The notes under the pieces are model-generated. The model was given only the letters and a program-made list of their open reading frames with translations. It did not search any database and was not told where the DNA came from. Below are positions 6,989 to 14,490 of a stretch of DNA of 40,300 nucleotides, piece after piece. Position numbers and translations under genes: made by a program. The stretch is from an uncultured Prevotellaceae bacterium (GTDB lineage Bacteria > Bacteroidota > Bacteroidia > Bacteroidales > Bacteroidaceae), in the NCBI GenBank assembly GCA_900319385.1, contig ONOG01000031.1:1-40300 (forward strand). Reading direction: 5' to 3'. Positions within the stretch are counted from its first letter, which is position 1; every line of letters begins with the position of its first letter.

Positions 6989-7954
6989 TCAATTATAAGT
7001 AGTTGTTGAAGAAAAATAGTCGGTCGTGTCCGTCTTCTTGGCACGCTCCTGGGCGGCAGCAGCTTCGGCGGCAGCTCGCTGAGCCTCGGCCTCGGCACGG
7101 GCAGCCTCCTCGGCAGCGAGAGCCTCAGCACGCTGTTCGGCCACTTCGGCTTCGAAGCTGTCAAATTCGGCCTGCTCACGCTGCTTCTTCACCTGCTGCT
7201 GCGACTGGTGAAACGTGGCGTAGGCAGTGTCGGCTGCCTCGAGGAACTGCAACACGGCAGGCTTGTTCAGCGCACTGTTGTGTGTGGCTTTCAGCTTGAG
7301 CAGCTCGACGTCGTTGCCCTCCTGACGCGGGTCACGGTTGCCGATGTACGTGTACTCGATGCGGTTCTTCGTCGCAGAAGCCGCGGTGCGCTTGCGCAGG
7401 ATGTTGTGCACGCAGGCGAAGGGCACCGTGTTGTCGGCAGCCAACTGCTCACGCGTATCCTTAAAAGTATAGACAGCCACGCCGTCGCGTCCGACAAACA
7501 GGTCGATGGCCTGACGGCGACACTTGTGCGGAATGTATTTCCACGCATAGATGACCAGAATGCAGAGCAGCAGACCCAGCAGCAGGAAAGTGACGACCGA
7601 CATGACGACAGTCGAAGTGTTCCACTCGGCATGGTTCTCATAGAGGAAATAGGCAAGCAGGCCGACAGCCAAGGCTGTGAGCGTCACGTAGAGCACGGTG
7701 AGTGCGACGAACTTGCTCTTCTCCTTCGTCGAGAGGAACGTCGGAACGTAGTGGGTCGAAGCCGCAAAGCTGAGCGGACCGATGTTGGCTGGCACATAGC
7801 GGAAGTACGAACGGCTCTGCTCGATGTCGCTCAGCCGATTTTCGTCGCGCAACGGACGCAGGGCGTGCAGCATCCGACGCAGGAAATAAAGTTCGATGAG
7901 GGCGATGACGACGCACATGCCGCCCAAGATGTAGGAAATGGTGGAGCTGTCCAT
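6989..7954 (-). CDS. Membrane protein with C-terminal Ala/Glu coiled coil, function unknown
   Basis: 321 aa. Hydrophobic segments lie at about 8-25, 83-105 and 117-140. The middle region (about 145-250) looks like a soluble PH/DUF-type domain (AIDLFVGRDGVAVYTFKD). The end (about 255-310) is a highly charged Ala/Glu/Arg coiled coil (AEEAARAEAEAQRAAAEAAA) with a Thr/Ser tail. I do not recognise the family. It is the first gene of the minus-strand set, 17 bases before the FMN-binding gene, and shares a palindromic promoter region with the divergent mtnN gene. Confidence 0.75.
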   Translation of the reverse strand: MDSSTISYILGGMCVVIALIELYFLRRMLHALRPLRDENRLSDIEQSRSYFRYVPANIGPLSFAASTHYVPTFLSTKEKSKFVALTVLYVTLTALAVGLLAYFLYENHAEWNTSTVVMSVVTFLLLGLLLCILVIYAWKYIPHKCRRQAIDLFVGRDGVAVYTFKDTREQLAADNTVPFACVHNILRKRTAASATKNRIEYTYIGNRDPRQEGNDVELLKLKATHNSALNKPAVLQFLEAADTAYATFHQSQQQVKKQREQAEFDSFEAEVAEQRAEALAAEEAARAEAEAQRAAAEAAAAQERAKKTDTTDYFSSTTTYN

Positions 7955-8043
7955 AGCTAAGTTTATTTATGATTTTGAAGTTTCAAGTTTCAGTCAGCAG
8001 TCATTTCAACTTTTAACTTTCACCTTTCAACTTTTACCTAAAG

Positions 8044-8085
8044 TTTGGGCAAAGTTACGACAATATTTTGTAACTTTGCGCCAAA
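8044..8085. promoter_or_regulatory. Interlocked divergent promoters, palindromic
   Basis: Plus strand: TTTG 8044-8047 and TAACTTTG 8071-8078, serving mtnN-luxS. Minus strand: CAAAGTTA 8050-8057 (TAACTTTG) and CAAA 8082-8085 (TTTG), serving the membrane-protein operon. The -7 of each lies between the elements of the other, and the arms read as an imperfect inverted repeat. Polymerase cannot occupy both at once, so the two operons should be mutually exclusive at this site. Confidence 0.6.
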
Positions 8086-8100
8086 GAAATCCTAAAAAAT

Positions 8101-8739
8101 ATGAAAATTGGTATTATTGTCGCGATGGACAAGGAGCTGAAGCAGCTCCAATCGCTCTTTACGGAAGGAAACGTACGCGTTGAGAAGTGCGGCATCGGAA
8201 AGGTGAACGCCGCTCTGGGAGCCCAGCGCATGATTCAGGAGTTCCACCCAGACGTCATCATCTCGTCAGGCTGCGCCGGCGGCAACGGACCTGAGGTGAA
8301 GTTGCAGGACGTGGTCGTCAGTGCCGAACTCGCCTACCACGACGTTTACTGCGGCCGTGCCATCGACGACACGACCGTGTACGGCCAGGTGCAGGGACTT
8401 CCGGCCCGCTTTGTGCCCGACCCTGCCCTGCTGGAAAAAGCCGTACAGATTCCTTCTGTCCATCCCGGACTCATCGTCACCGGCGACTGGTTTGTCGATT
8501 CACGCGAGAAGATGCGCGAAATCGTCAGCCATTTTCCCGACGCCAAAGCCGTCGATATGGAGTCGTGCGCCATTGCACAGGCCTGCTACATCCACCACGT
8601 GCCCTTCATCTCGTTCCGCGTGGTGAGCGACAAACCGCTTGAGGACAGCGATGCCTCGCAGTATCACGACTTCTGGGACACCGTGGCCGAGCAGTCGTTC
8701 CACGTCACCCGCACCTTTGTCGAATCCATACTGCAATGA
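8101..8739 (+). CDS. mtnN: 5'-methylthioadenosine/S-adenosylhomocysteine nucleosidase
   Basis: 212 aa; cleaves adenine from S-adenosylhomocysteine and methylthioadenosine. Catalytic residues of the family are visible: Glu12 (IVAMDKEL), Glu154 in AVDMESCAIAQ, which contacts the ribose, and Asp177 in FRVVSDK, the proton donor to adenine. The Gly-rich SSGCAGG loop (56-61) is also typical. The stop overlaps the luxS start by 4 bases (ATGA), so both steps from S-adenosylhomocysteine to homocysteine plus the AI-2 precursor are made from one message. The start is supported by the -7 element at 8071. Confidence 0.93.
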   Translation: MKIGIIVAMDKELKQLQSLFTEGNVRVEKCGIGKVNAALGAQRMIQEFHPDVIISSGCAGGNGPEVKLQDVVVSAELAYHDVYCGRAIDDTTVYGQVQGLPARFVPDPALLEKAVQIPSVHPGLIVTGDWFVDSREKMREIVSHFPDAKAVDMESCAIAQACYIHHVPFISFRVVSDKPLEDSDASQYHDFWDTVAEQSFHVTRTFVESILQ

Positions 8740-9215
8740 AGAAGATTCCAAGTTTCCAGGTCGATCACGAACGTCTGAAGCGTGGCGTGTACGTCAGTCG
8801 GCAGGATCGTGTCGGCGACGACGTCGTGACCACTTTCGATGTCCGCATGAAAGAGCCGAACCGTGAGCCAGCCCTGTCGCCGTCGGCCATCCACACCATC
8901 GAACACCTCGCCGCCACCTTCCTGCGCAATCACCCCGTGTGGGCTGACCGCGTCGTCTATTGGGGTCCGATGGGGTGCCTGACAGGCAACTACCTGCTGC
9001 TGCGCGGCGACCTCACGTCGGAGGACATCCTGCCGCTTGTACGCGAAACTTTCGAGTTCATTGCGCAGTTCGAGGGTGAAGTGCCAGGACAGTCGCCCCA
9101 CGACTGCGGCAACTACCTGCTCATGAACCTCCCGATGGCGCGCTGGGAAGCCCGCAAATACCTCGACGAGGTGCTCAACGTGGCAACCGAGGAAAACCTG
9201 CACTATCCGGCATAG
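8736..9215 (+). CDS. luxS: S-ribosylhomocysteine lyase (AI-2 synthase)
   Basis: 159 aa, full length. Splits S-ribosylhomocysteine into homocysteine and DPD, the precursor of autoinducer-2. Metal ligands are His53 and His57 in HTIEHL and Cys124 in PHDCGNY; the catalytic Cys81 lies in GPMGCLTGNY. The usual Arg of MGCRTG in Proteobacteria and Firmicutes is Leu here, which I believe is normal for Bacteroidales. It is coupled to mtnN and followed by a strong terminator at 9245. Confidence 0.95.
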   Translation: MKKIPSFQVDHERLKRGVYVSRQDRVGDDVVTTFDVRMKEPNREPALSPSAIHTIEHLAATFLRNHPVWADRVVYWGPMGCLTGNYLLLRGDLTSEDILPLVRETFEFIAQFEGEVPGQSPHDCGNYLLMNLPMARWEARKYLDEVLNVATEENLHYPA

Positions 9216-9244
9216 GCCTGACCCTGCCAACGGTCAACACACAG

Positions 9245-9285
9245 AAAATGTCCCCTGCGAGCGAGATGCTTGCAGGGGACATTTT
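9245..9285. terminator. Bidirectional terminator between luxS and GH97
   Basis: Perfect 14-bp stem AAAATGTCCCCTGC (9245-9258) with its complement at 9272-9285, loop of 13. A-tract and T-tract flank it, so it can end both the luxS message and the converging GH97 message. Confidence 0.9.
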
Positions 9286-9332
9286 CCGTTATTCTTTAGT
9301 CAGTCAGCCCCACAAACAGGGGAGGACTTCGC

Positions 9333-11297
9333 TCACTTCACCATCACGAAGCCGCCGTTGGTGTCCATGGTGATGGTCTGTTTGGCGGGATTCTTCACCT
9401 TGTAGGCTTCTTTGAGGACCGGATCCTGGTTTTTCAGGTTGTCGGTGTAGAGACGGACGGCGTCGCCTTTCTGGACAAAGCGGGAGAGGTCGAGCGTCAG
9501 TGTCTTCTTTGTCTTCTCGGCATTCACACCGGCAATGTACCAGGTCTGTCCGCTGCGGCGGGCGAGAACGACGTAGCGGCCTGGATAGCCGTCGATGAAT
9601 CGGGTTTCGTCCCAGGTCGTGGGAACGGTGCGCATGAAGTCGATGCTCTCTTTCGGTGCACCGCCTTCGCTGACTGGGCGCAGGTTTTCGGGTGTGATGG
9701 CGAAGTTCTGGATGGCATTCTGGTAGAGAATGGCGGTAGCCAGTTCGAGACAGTCGGTAGAGCGGCGTGTGGTGCCCCCTTCGTTGCCGCGTGCCAGATG
9801 GCGGTTGAGGAACGTGCCGCCCCACTCCATCGATCCGACAGCGTTGCGGATGAAGGGGTGCAGGCAGGCGTTGTAGGCTTCGTTGTCGCAGAACTCCTGT
9901 CCAAACACCATGTTCTCGCTGGCCAGCACAGCCTCACTGCCCACGTAGTTGGGGTACATGCGTTCCCAGCCTCGCGGCAGTGTGCAGCCGTGGAAGATGA
10001 CCATCAGTCCGTAGTCGTCGGCATCGCTGAGCACCTGTTCGTAGAGGCGCATCGTCTCCTGTTTGTCACCTCCCCAGAAATCGACCTTGATGCCCTTCAC
10101 GTCGAGGCTCTGCATCCAGCGCATCCATTCCTTGCGTTGGATGGGGTTGTCCATGCCGTTGATGGGCGACTGCACGATGTCGTTCCAGTAGCCGCTCGAC
10201 GAGAACCAGAGGAAGACATCGACGCCCTGCTGATGAGCGTAGTCGATGAGTTCCTTCATGCGATCCTTGCCGATTTCCTTGTCCCAGTTGGCATCGATGA
10301 GGATGTAGGGGTAGTTCATCTGTCGGGCAAGGTCGATGAACGCCACTTGGTCGTCGTAGTTCATCGAGGCATCCTGCCAGACGATCCAGCTCCAAGTGCT
10401 CTTGCCGAACTTGTAATCGCGGTTTGGCTTGTAGAGGGGCTTGACGTTGTCGAAGGGAGCTGTGGTCTCGACGATGGGTGCGAGGTCTTTGCCCACGGTG
10501 ATGGTGCGCCAGGGCGTCGTTCCCATCAGAGCCATGGCGGGTTCGACGGTGCCGTTGCCGTTGTTCTCCTCGGCCATGGGGAAGGCGATGGTGTAGAGTC
10601 CGTTGCCTTGGTGTTCGCTCAGGTGCGAGCCGCAGTAGCGGCTATCGACGCCTGTCTCGGAGATGAGCACCCACGCATCGGGCGTACGGAAAAGGCAGGG
10701 GAAGGTGTAGCCGTGGCCGTACTGCGAGGGTTCGGTCATGGGTTGGTCGCACTTATACACCTCTTCGTAGCTGGGTTTCGAGCGTTTCCAACCGATCATG
10801 GCGTCGCTCTGAGGCGTGAGGAAGGTGGTCGTGCCGTCGGGGAAGTCGAAGCCCGTGGCTTCGCTCATGATGCGTGCACAGCCCTGACGTCCCTGCGGGA
10901 TGCCGTAGCGGAATGCGACGTCGTTGTTCGACACGCGGAAGGTGACCATGAAGCGCTGACTGCGTTCGTTGCGCAGGCCGACGATGAGTCCGTTGGCCAC
11001 GTAGTGTACGTGCGAGGTCTTCGCGCGGCTCAGGTCGTACTCCTGGTCGATTTTCACTTCTTCGGTGCCGAGCAGGGTGAGTCCGCCCGTCAGGTCGCCA
11101 AAGTCGGCTACGAAGCCGAGCGGCGACGGTTCGAGCACGGCTTTTCCATCGTAACTGACGGCATAGGTGGCACGTCCGTCTTTCACTTCTACAGTCACTT
11201 TCAGCCGTCCGTCCGGACTGCTGACATCGGCCGTATAGGCCATGGCCTGCCAGCACGCCGCGAGCGTGAGGGCCATTGTCAGGATTGCTTTCTTCAT
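9333..11297 (-). CDS. Glycoside hydrolase family 97 (probable retaining alpha-galactosidase type)
   Basis: 654 aa with a signal peptide (about 1-20). An N-terminal beta-sandwich (about 25-280) is followed by a TIM barrel (YILIDANWDKEIGKDRMKEL, VFLWFSSSGYWN, GIKVDFWGGDKQETM) and a C-terminal domain. In GH97, retaining members use an Asp nucleophile in the KVDF strand (here Asp406) while inverting SusB-type alpha-glucosidases use Glu bases elsewhere, so an alpha-galactosidase-like activity is favoured. Periplasmic location is likely. It stands alone, with the terminator at 9245 downstream and -7 TATCTTTG at 11397 upstream; no SusC/D is nearby. It could trim galactosyl side chains together with the GH27 enzyme at 36649. 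Confidence 0.9.
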   Translation of the reverse strand: MKKAILTMALTLAACWQAMAYTADVSSPDGRLKVTVEVKDGRATYAVSYDGKAVLEPSPLGFVADFGDLTGGLTLLGTEEVKIDQEYDLSRAKTSHVHYVANGLIVGLRNERSQRFMVTFRVSNNDVAFRYGIPQGRQGCARIMSEATGFDFPDGTTTFLTPQSDAMIGWKRSKPSYEEVYKCDQPMTEPSQYGHGYTFPCLFRTPDAWVLISETGVDSRYCGSHLSEHQGNGLYTIAFPMAEENNGNGTVEPAMALMGTTPWRTITVGKDLAPIVETTAPFDNVKPLYKPNRDYKFGKSTWSWIVWQDASMNYDDQVAFIDLARQMNYPYILIDANWDKEIGKDRMKELIDYAHQQGVDVFLWFSSSGYWNDIVQSPINGMDNPIQRKEWMRWMQSLDVKGIKVDFWGGDKQETMRLYEQVLSDADDYGLMVIFHGCTLPRGWERMYPNYVGSEAVLASENMVFGQEFCDNEAYNACLHPFIRNAVGSMEWGGTFLNRHLARGNEGGTTRRSTDCLELATAILYQNAIQNFAITPENLRPVSEGGAPKESIDFMRTVPTTWDETRFIDGYPGRYVVLARRSGQTWYIAGVNAEKTKKTLTLDLSRFVQKGDAVRLYTDNLKNQDPVLKEAYKVKNPAKQTITMDTNGGFVMVK

Positions 11298-11396
11298 ATT
11301 GTACTTAAATGAGTTTTTGAGTTTTGAGTTTTAAGTTTTTAGGTTGACAAGCGAAAAATTCAAACTTCAATCTTCAATCTTCAAAGTTAGGTGTGG

Positions 11397-11404
11397 CAAA
11401 GATA
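11397..11404 (-). promoter_or_regulatory. -7 element for GH97
   Basis: TATCTTTG on the minus strand, 100 bases before the ATG. A second TAACTTTG lies at 11382-11389. No clear -33 for either. Confidence 0.45.
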
Positions 11405-11634
11405 GGCATAAAATCTGAAAAAAGCACTTCCTCGGAGGGAATATTTCTGGCGTGAACAGCATTTTCCTCACGACGAGGCTTACTTCGGTAGCTGAACGAG
11501 GGATTGAAAACGCAATTATATAATGTACGCGCGTGCGAACTTCGGTTGCCGACGTGCCGTCCCTGCTTCCATCCACCGACCGGCGCGGAGGAAACACGGC
11601 GGGTGCGCAGCGCGTTCTCGGAGCCTGTGCCGAC

Positions 11635-11678
11635 AGAAGTGGGACGAGGTGCGGATAGAAGTGGGACGAAGTGCGGAT
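11635..11678 (+). repeat. 22-bp tandem pair next to the 21-bp-period element
   Basis: Two adjacent units AGAAGTGGGACGAGGTGCGG (+AT) differing at one base. A looser pair of GACGGTGTGCGGA-like units occupies the same relative place beside the second element near 31990-32030, so these belong to the same larger repeat. Confidence 0.7.
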
Positions 11679-11682
11679 GAAA

Positions 11683-11770
11683 CTCAAAATATCGTTGATA
11701 TTTTCAGAAATTCCAGTGATATTTTTGAAAATTCCATTGATATTTCTACAAATTTCAATGATATTTTGAG
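11683..11770 (+). repeat. 88-bp element with 21-bp iterations, copy 1
   Basis: Four iterations spaced 21 bp apart of a core AATTCCANTGATATT followed by six variable bases, bounded by CTCAAAATAT and ATATTTTGAG. The element recurs at 31897-31984 in opposite orientation with equal length and 74 of 88 matches by hand count; differences cluster in the six-base spacers. A 21-bp period is two helical turns, as in protein-binding iteron arrays. Confidence 0.8.
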
Positions 11771-11904
11771 TTTTTTCCGTGCAATCGCCGACAAAGCTTT
11801 GGGGCGTAGTCGGGTTTACGCTGCGCTGGCGGCAACTTCACGGTTCACACCGCACGCTGACATAGCATAGTCTTATCCACGGATTTCTGGAGTTGACTGG
11901 TGGC

Positions 11905-11944
11905 AAGTTGACAAGTTGACGAGTTGACAAGTTGACAAGTTGGA
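11905..11944 (+). repeat. 8-bp AAGTTGAC tandem repeat
   Basis: Five units of AAGTTGAC-like sequence, the third beginning GAG and the last ending GGA. Simple intergenic repeat likely to vary in copy number. Confidence 0.8.
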
Positions 11945-12023
11945 GCTTGAGGGGTGGAAAGTGTGGGCTTGAGTGGCTGCATGTTCATCGGTGATAGAGG
12001 CTGAGGGGGCAAAAAAAGGTTAA

Positions 12024-12039
12024 TATGTTCTACAACATA
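12024..12039. promoter_or_regulatory. Palindrome upstream of the EF-G2 gene
   Basis: TATGTT-CTAC-AACATA, perfect six-base arms, about 35 bases upstream of a weak -7-like TTATTTTG (12073-12080). The position suits an activator site. Whether it binds a CRP-type regulator is unknown. Confidence 0.35.
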
Positions 12040-12133
12040 CTTCCGACAGACTATTTTTTCACAAAAAAACACTTATTTTGCGACTGAATTGTGCAGACAC
12101 ACATCTTTCACACTTAATAACACCAAAATCATC

Positions 12134-14293
12134 ATGAAAACTTACCAATCGAGAGAAATCAAAAACATTGCCCTGCTTGGCAATGACGGTGCGGGCAAGA
12201 CTACTCTGACCGAAGCCTTGCTCTACGAAGCTGGTATCATCCAGCGCCGCGGTCGCATCACCATGAAGAATACCGTCAGCGACTACTTCCCCGTGGAGCA
12301 GGAGTACGGCTATTCGGTGTTCTCAACCGTCTTCCACACAGAATGGAACGGCAAGAAACTGAACTTCATTGACTGCCCTGGATCGGACGACTTCGCCGGT
12401 GCTGCCATCACAGCCCTCCACGTGACCGACACGGCTGTCATCCTCATCAACGGTCAGTACGGACCCGAAGTGGCTACGCAGAACCATTTCCGCATGACCG
12501 AAAAGCTGCAGAAGCCCGTCATCTTCCTCGTCAACCAGCTCGACAGCGACAAGTGCGACTACCACCAGTCGATCGAACGCCTGCAGGAACTCTACGGACC
12601 GAAGGTCGTGCCCGTGCAGTATCCGCTGAACGAAGGTCCTGACTTCAACGCCATGATCGACGTACTGCTCATGAAGAAATACTCGTGGAAGCCCGAAGGC
12701 GGCGCACCCACCATCGAGGACATCCCCGCCAGCGAAATGGACAAGGCGATGGAGATGCACCGTGCACTCGTCGAAGCCGCAGCCGAGAACGACGAAACAC
12801 TGATGGAGAAATTCTTCGAGAGCGAAAGCCTCACCGAGGACGAAATGCGCGAAGGCATCCGCAAGGGACTCGTCACACGCTCGATCTACCCCGTCTTCTG
12901 CGTCTGCGCCGTCAAGGACATGGGCGTACGCCGCATGATGGAATTCCTGGGCAACGTCGTGCCCTTCGTCGATGAAATGCCAATGGTCAAGAACGCAGCC
13001 GGCGAGGAAATCCCCGTCGATGCCAACGGACCCACAGCCCTCTACTTCTTCAAGACAGCCAGCGAGCCGCACATCGGCGACGTGCAATACTTCAAGGTGA
13101 TGAGCGGCAAGGTGCACGAGGGCGACGACATGACCAACACCGACCGCGGCTCGAAGGAACGTCTGACCCAGCTCTACGTCTGCGCCGGACAGAACCGCAC
13201 GAAGGTCGAAGAACTCGTGGCCGGCGACATCGGCTGCACCCTGAAGCTCAAGGACGTCCGCACGGGCAACACCCTCTGCGGCAAGGACTGCGACTGGCGC
13301 TTCGACTTCGTCAAATATCCCGACCCGAAGTACATCCGCTCCATCAAGGCCGAGAACGAAAGCGACTCGGAAAAGATGATGGCCGCCATCCAGAAGATGA
13401 GCCAGGAGGACCCGACGTGGGTACTCGAGCAATCGAAGGAACTGAGACAGACCCTCATCAAGGGTCAGGGCGAGTTCCACCTGCGCACCCTGAAGTGGCG
13501 TCTCGAAAACAATGCCAAAATCAAGGTCATTTTCGGCGAACCGAAGATTCCCTACCGCGAAACCATCACCAAAGCCGCACGCGCCGACTATCGCCACAAG
13601 AAGCAGTCGGGCGGTGCAGGTCAGTTCGGTGAAGTGCATCTGATTGTTGAGCCGTACGTTGAAGGCGAACCCGCAAAGTCCGTCTATAAGTTCGGCAACC
13701 AGGAATTCAAGATTACGCCCAAGAGCGAAGATGTCATCGACCTGGAATGGGGCGGCAAACTCGTGTTCATCAACTCCGTAGTCGGCGGTGCCATCGACGT
13801 AAGTTTCATGCCCGCCATCCTCAAGGGTGTGATGCAACGCATGGAACAAGGTCCTCTGACCGGCAGTTATGCCCGCGACGTCCGCGTCATCGTTTACGAT
13901 GGTAAGATGCACCCTGTTGACTCCAAGGAAATCGCCTTCATCCTCGCCGGACGCCACGCCTTCGCCGAAGCCTTCAAGGAGGCCGGACCGAAGCTGCTCG
14001 AACCGATCTACGACGTCGAGGTGCTCACCCCGAGCGACCGCATGGGCGACGTGATGAGCGACCTGCAGGGACGCCGTGGCATGATCATGGGTTCCGAGAG
14101 CGAAGGCGGCTACGACAAACTCATCGCCAAGGTTCCGCTGAAGGAGCTCTCGAACTACTCGACCTCGCTCTCCAGCATCACCGGCGGACGTGCCTCCTTC
14201 ACCATGAAGTTCTCCTCCTACGAACTCGTTCCGACCGACGTTCAGCAGAAACTCGTCAAAGAGTTCGAGGAACAGAACAAGGACGAAGAATAA
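12134..14293 (+). CDS. fusA2: EF-G2-like elongation factor with altered GTPase motifs
   Basis: 719 aa from the ATG at 12134 (an upstream in-frame ATG at 12089 adds a poor N-terminus). Full EF-G architecture, with domain IV motif HKKQSGGAGQFGEV. The GTPase centre departs from canonical EF-G: P-loop GNDGAGKT (16-23), switch II DCPGSDDF (80-87) in which the catalytic His of DTPGHVDF is Ser84, and NQLD (134-137) for NKxD. This matches the Bacteroides EF-G2 paralog reported to drive translocation without GTP hydrolysis and to be used under carbon limitation. It is therefore unlikely to be the housekeeping EF-G. A palindrome lies upstream and two hairpins follow. Confidence 0.9.
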   Translation: MKTYQSREIKNIALLGNDGAGKTTLTEALLYEAGIIQRRGRITMKNTVSDYFPVEQEYGYSVFSTVFHTEWNGKKLNFIDCPGSDDFAGAAITALHVTDTAVILINGQYGPEVATQNHFRMTEKLQKPVIFLVNQLDSDKCDYHQSIERLQELYGPKVVPVQYPLNEGPDFNAMIDVLLMKKYSWKPEGGAPTIEDIPASEMDKAMEMHRALVEAAAENDETLMEKFFESESLTEDEMREGIRKGLVTRSIYPVFCVCAVKDMGVRRMMEFLGNVVPFVDEMPMVKNAAGEEIPVDANGPTALYFFKTASEPHIGDVQYFKVMSGKVHEGDDMTNTDRGSKERLTQLYVCAGQNRTKVEELVAGDIGCTLKLKDVRTGNTLCGKDCDWRFDFVKYPDPKYIRSIKAENESDSEKMMAAIQKMSQEDPTWVLEQSKELRQTLIKGQGEFHLRTLKWRLENNAKIKVIFGEPKIPYRETITKAARADYRHKKQSGGAGQFGEVHLIVEPYVEGEPAKSVYKFGNQEFKITPKSEDVIDLEWGGKLVFINSVVGGAIDVSFMPAILKGVMQRMEQGPLTGSYARDVRVIVYDGKMHPVDSKEIAFILAGRHAFAEAFKEAGPKLLEPIYDVEVLTPSDRMGDVMSDLQGRRGMIMGSESEGGYDKLIAKVPLKELSNYSTSLSSITGGRASFTMKFSSYELVPTDVQQKLVKEFEEQNKDEE

Positions 14294-14311
14294 GGCTCAG
14301 CGACACGTCTG

Positions 14312-14328
14312 TTGCGACTCAGTCGCAA
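14312..14328 (+). other. Short hairpin after the EF-G2 stop
   Basis: TTGCGACT and AGTCGCAA form a perfect short stem 18 bases after the stop codon. No T-tract; it may protect the message 3' end. Confidence 0.45.
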
Positions 14329-14360
14329 TCAGGCTATAGTTAACAAAACATCAACTAAAA

Positions 14361-14394
14361 AGTCGGCAAATGTTAAATTTGCCGATTTTTTTTG
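14361..14394 (+). terminator. Terminator of the EF-G2 gene
   Basis: TCGGCAAAT and ATTTGCCGA form a 9-bp stem with a 5-base loop, followed by eight T residues. Confidence 0.9.
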
Positions 14395-14490
14395 TTTAAT
14401 TTATCAAAAAAACCTTTATTTTTTTGACATTTCCGATGCTTTATCGTTAATTTGCAGCAGCATTCAGTAACCTAAACCCAAGCACACGGC

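Larger units (their letters stand above)
11298..12133. other. 836-base repeat-rich intergenic region
   Basis: Contains the GH97 promoter, two 22-bp direct repeats (11635-11678), the 21-bp-period element (11683-11770), an 8-bp AAGTTGAC tandem (11905-11944) and a short palindrome (12024-12039). A 115-codon frame at 11523-11870 runs through the repeats; its codon-position pattern does not look like selected protein (see findings), so I do not call it a gene. Confidence 0.6.

Noticed and set aside
9798..11312. 504-codon plus-strand frame opposite GH97
   Set aside because: Mirror frame with a His/Val/Asp-rich composition typical of antisense to GC-rich genes; GH97 is clear on the other strand.
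11523..11870. 115-codon open frame through the 21-bp repeats as a small gene
   Set aside because: Differences from the second copy are almost all amino-acid-changing with stable third positions, and the flanks are low complexity; kept as a repeat instead.
12323..13957. 544-codon minus frame opposite the EF-G2 gene
   Set aside because: Antisense shadow; EF-G motifs are all on the plus strand.
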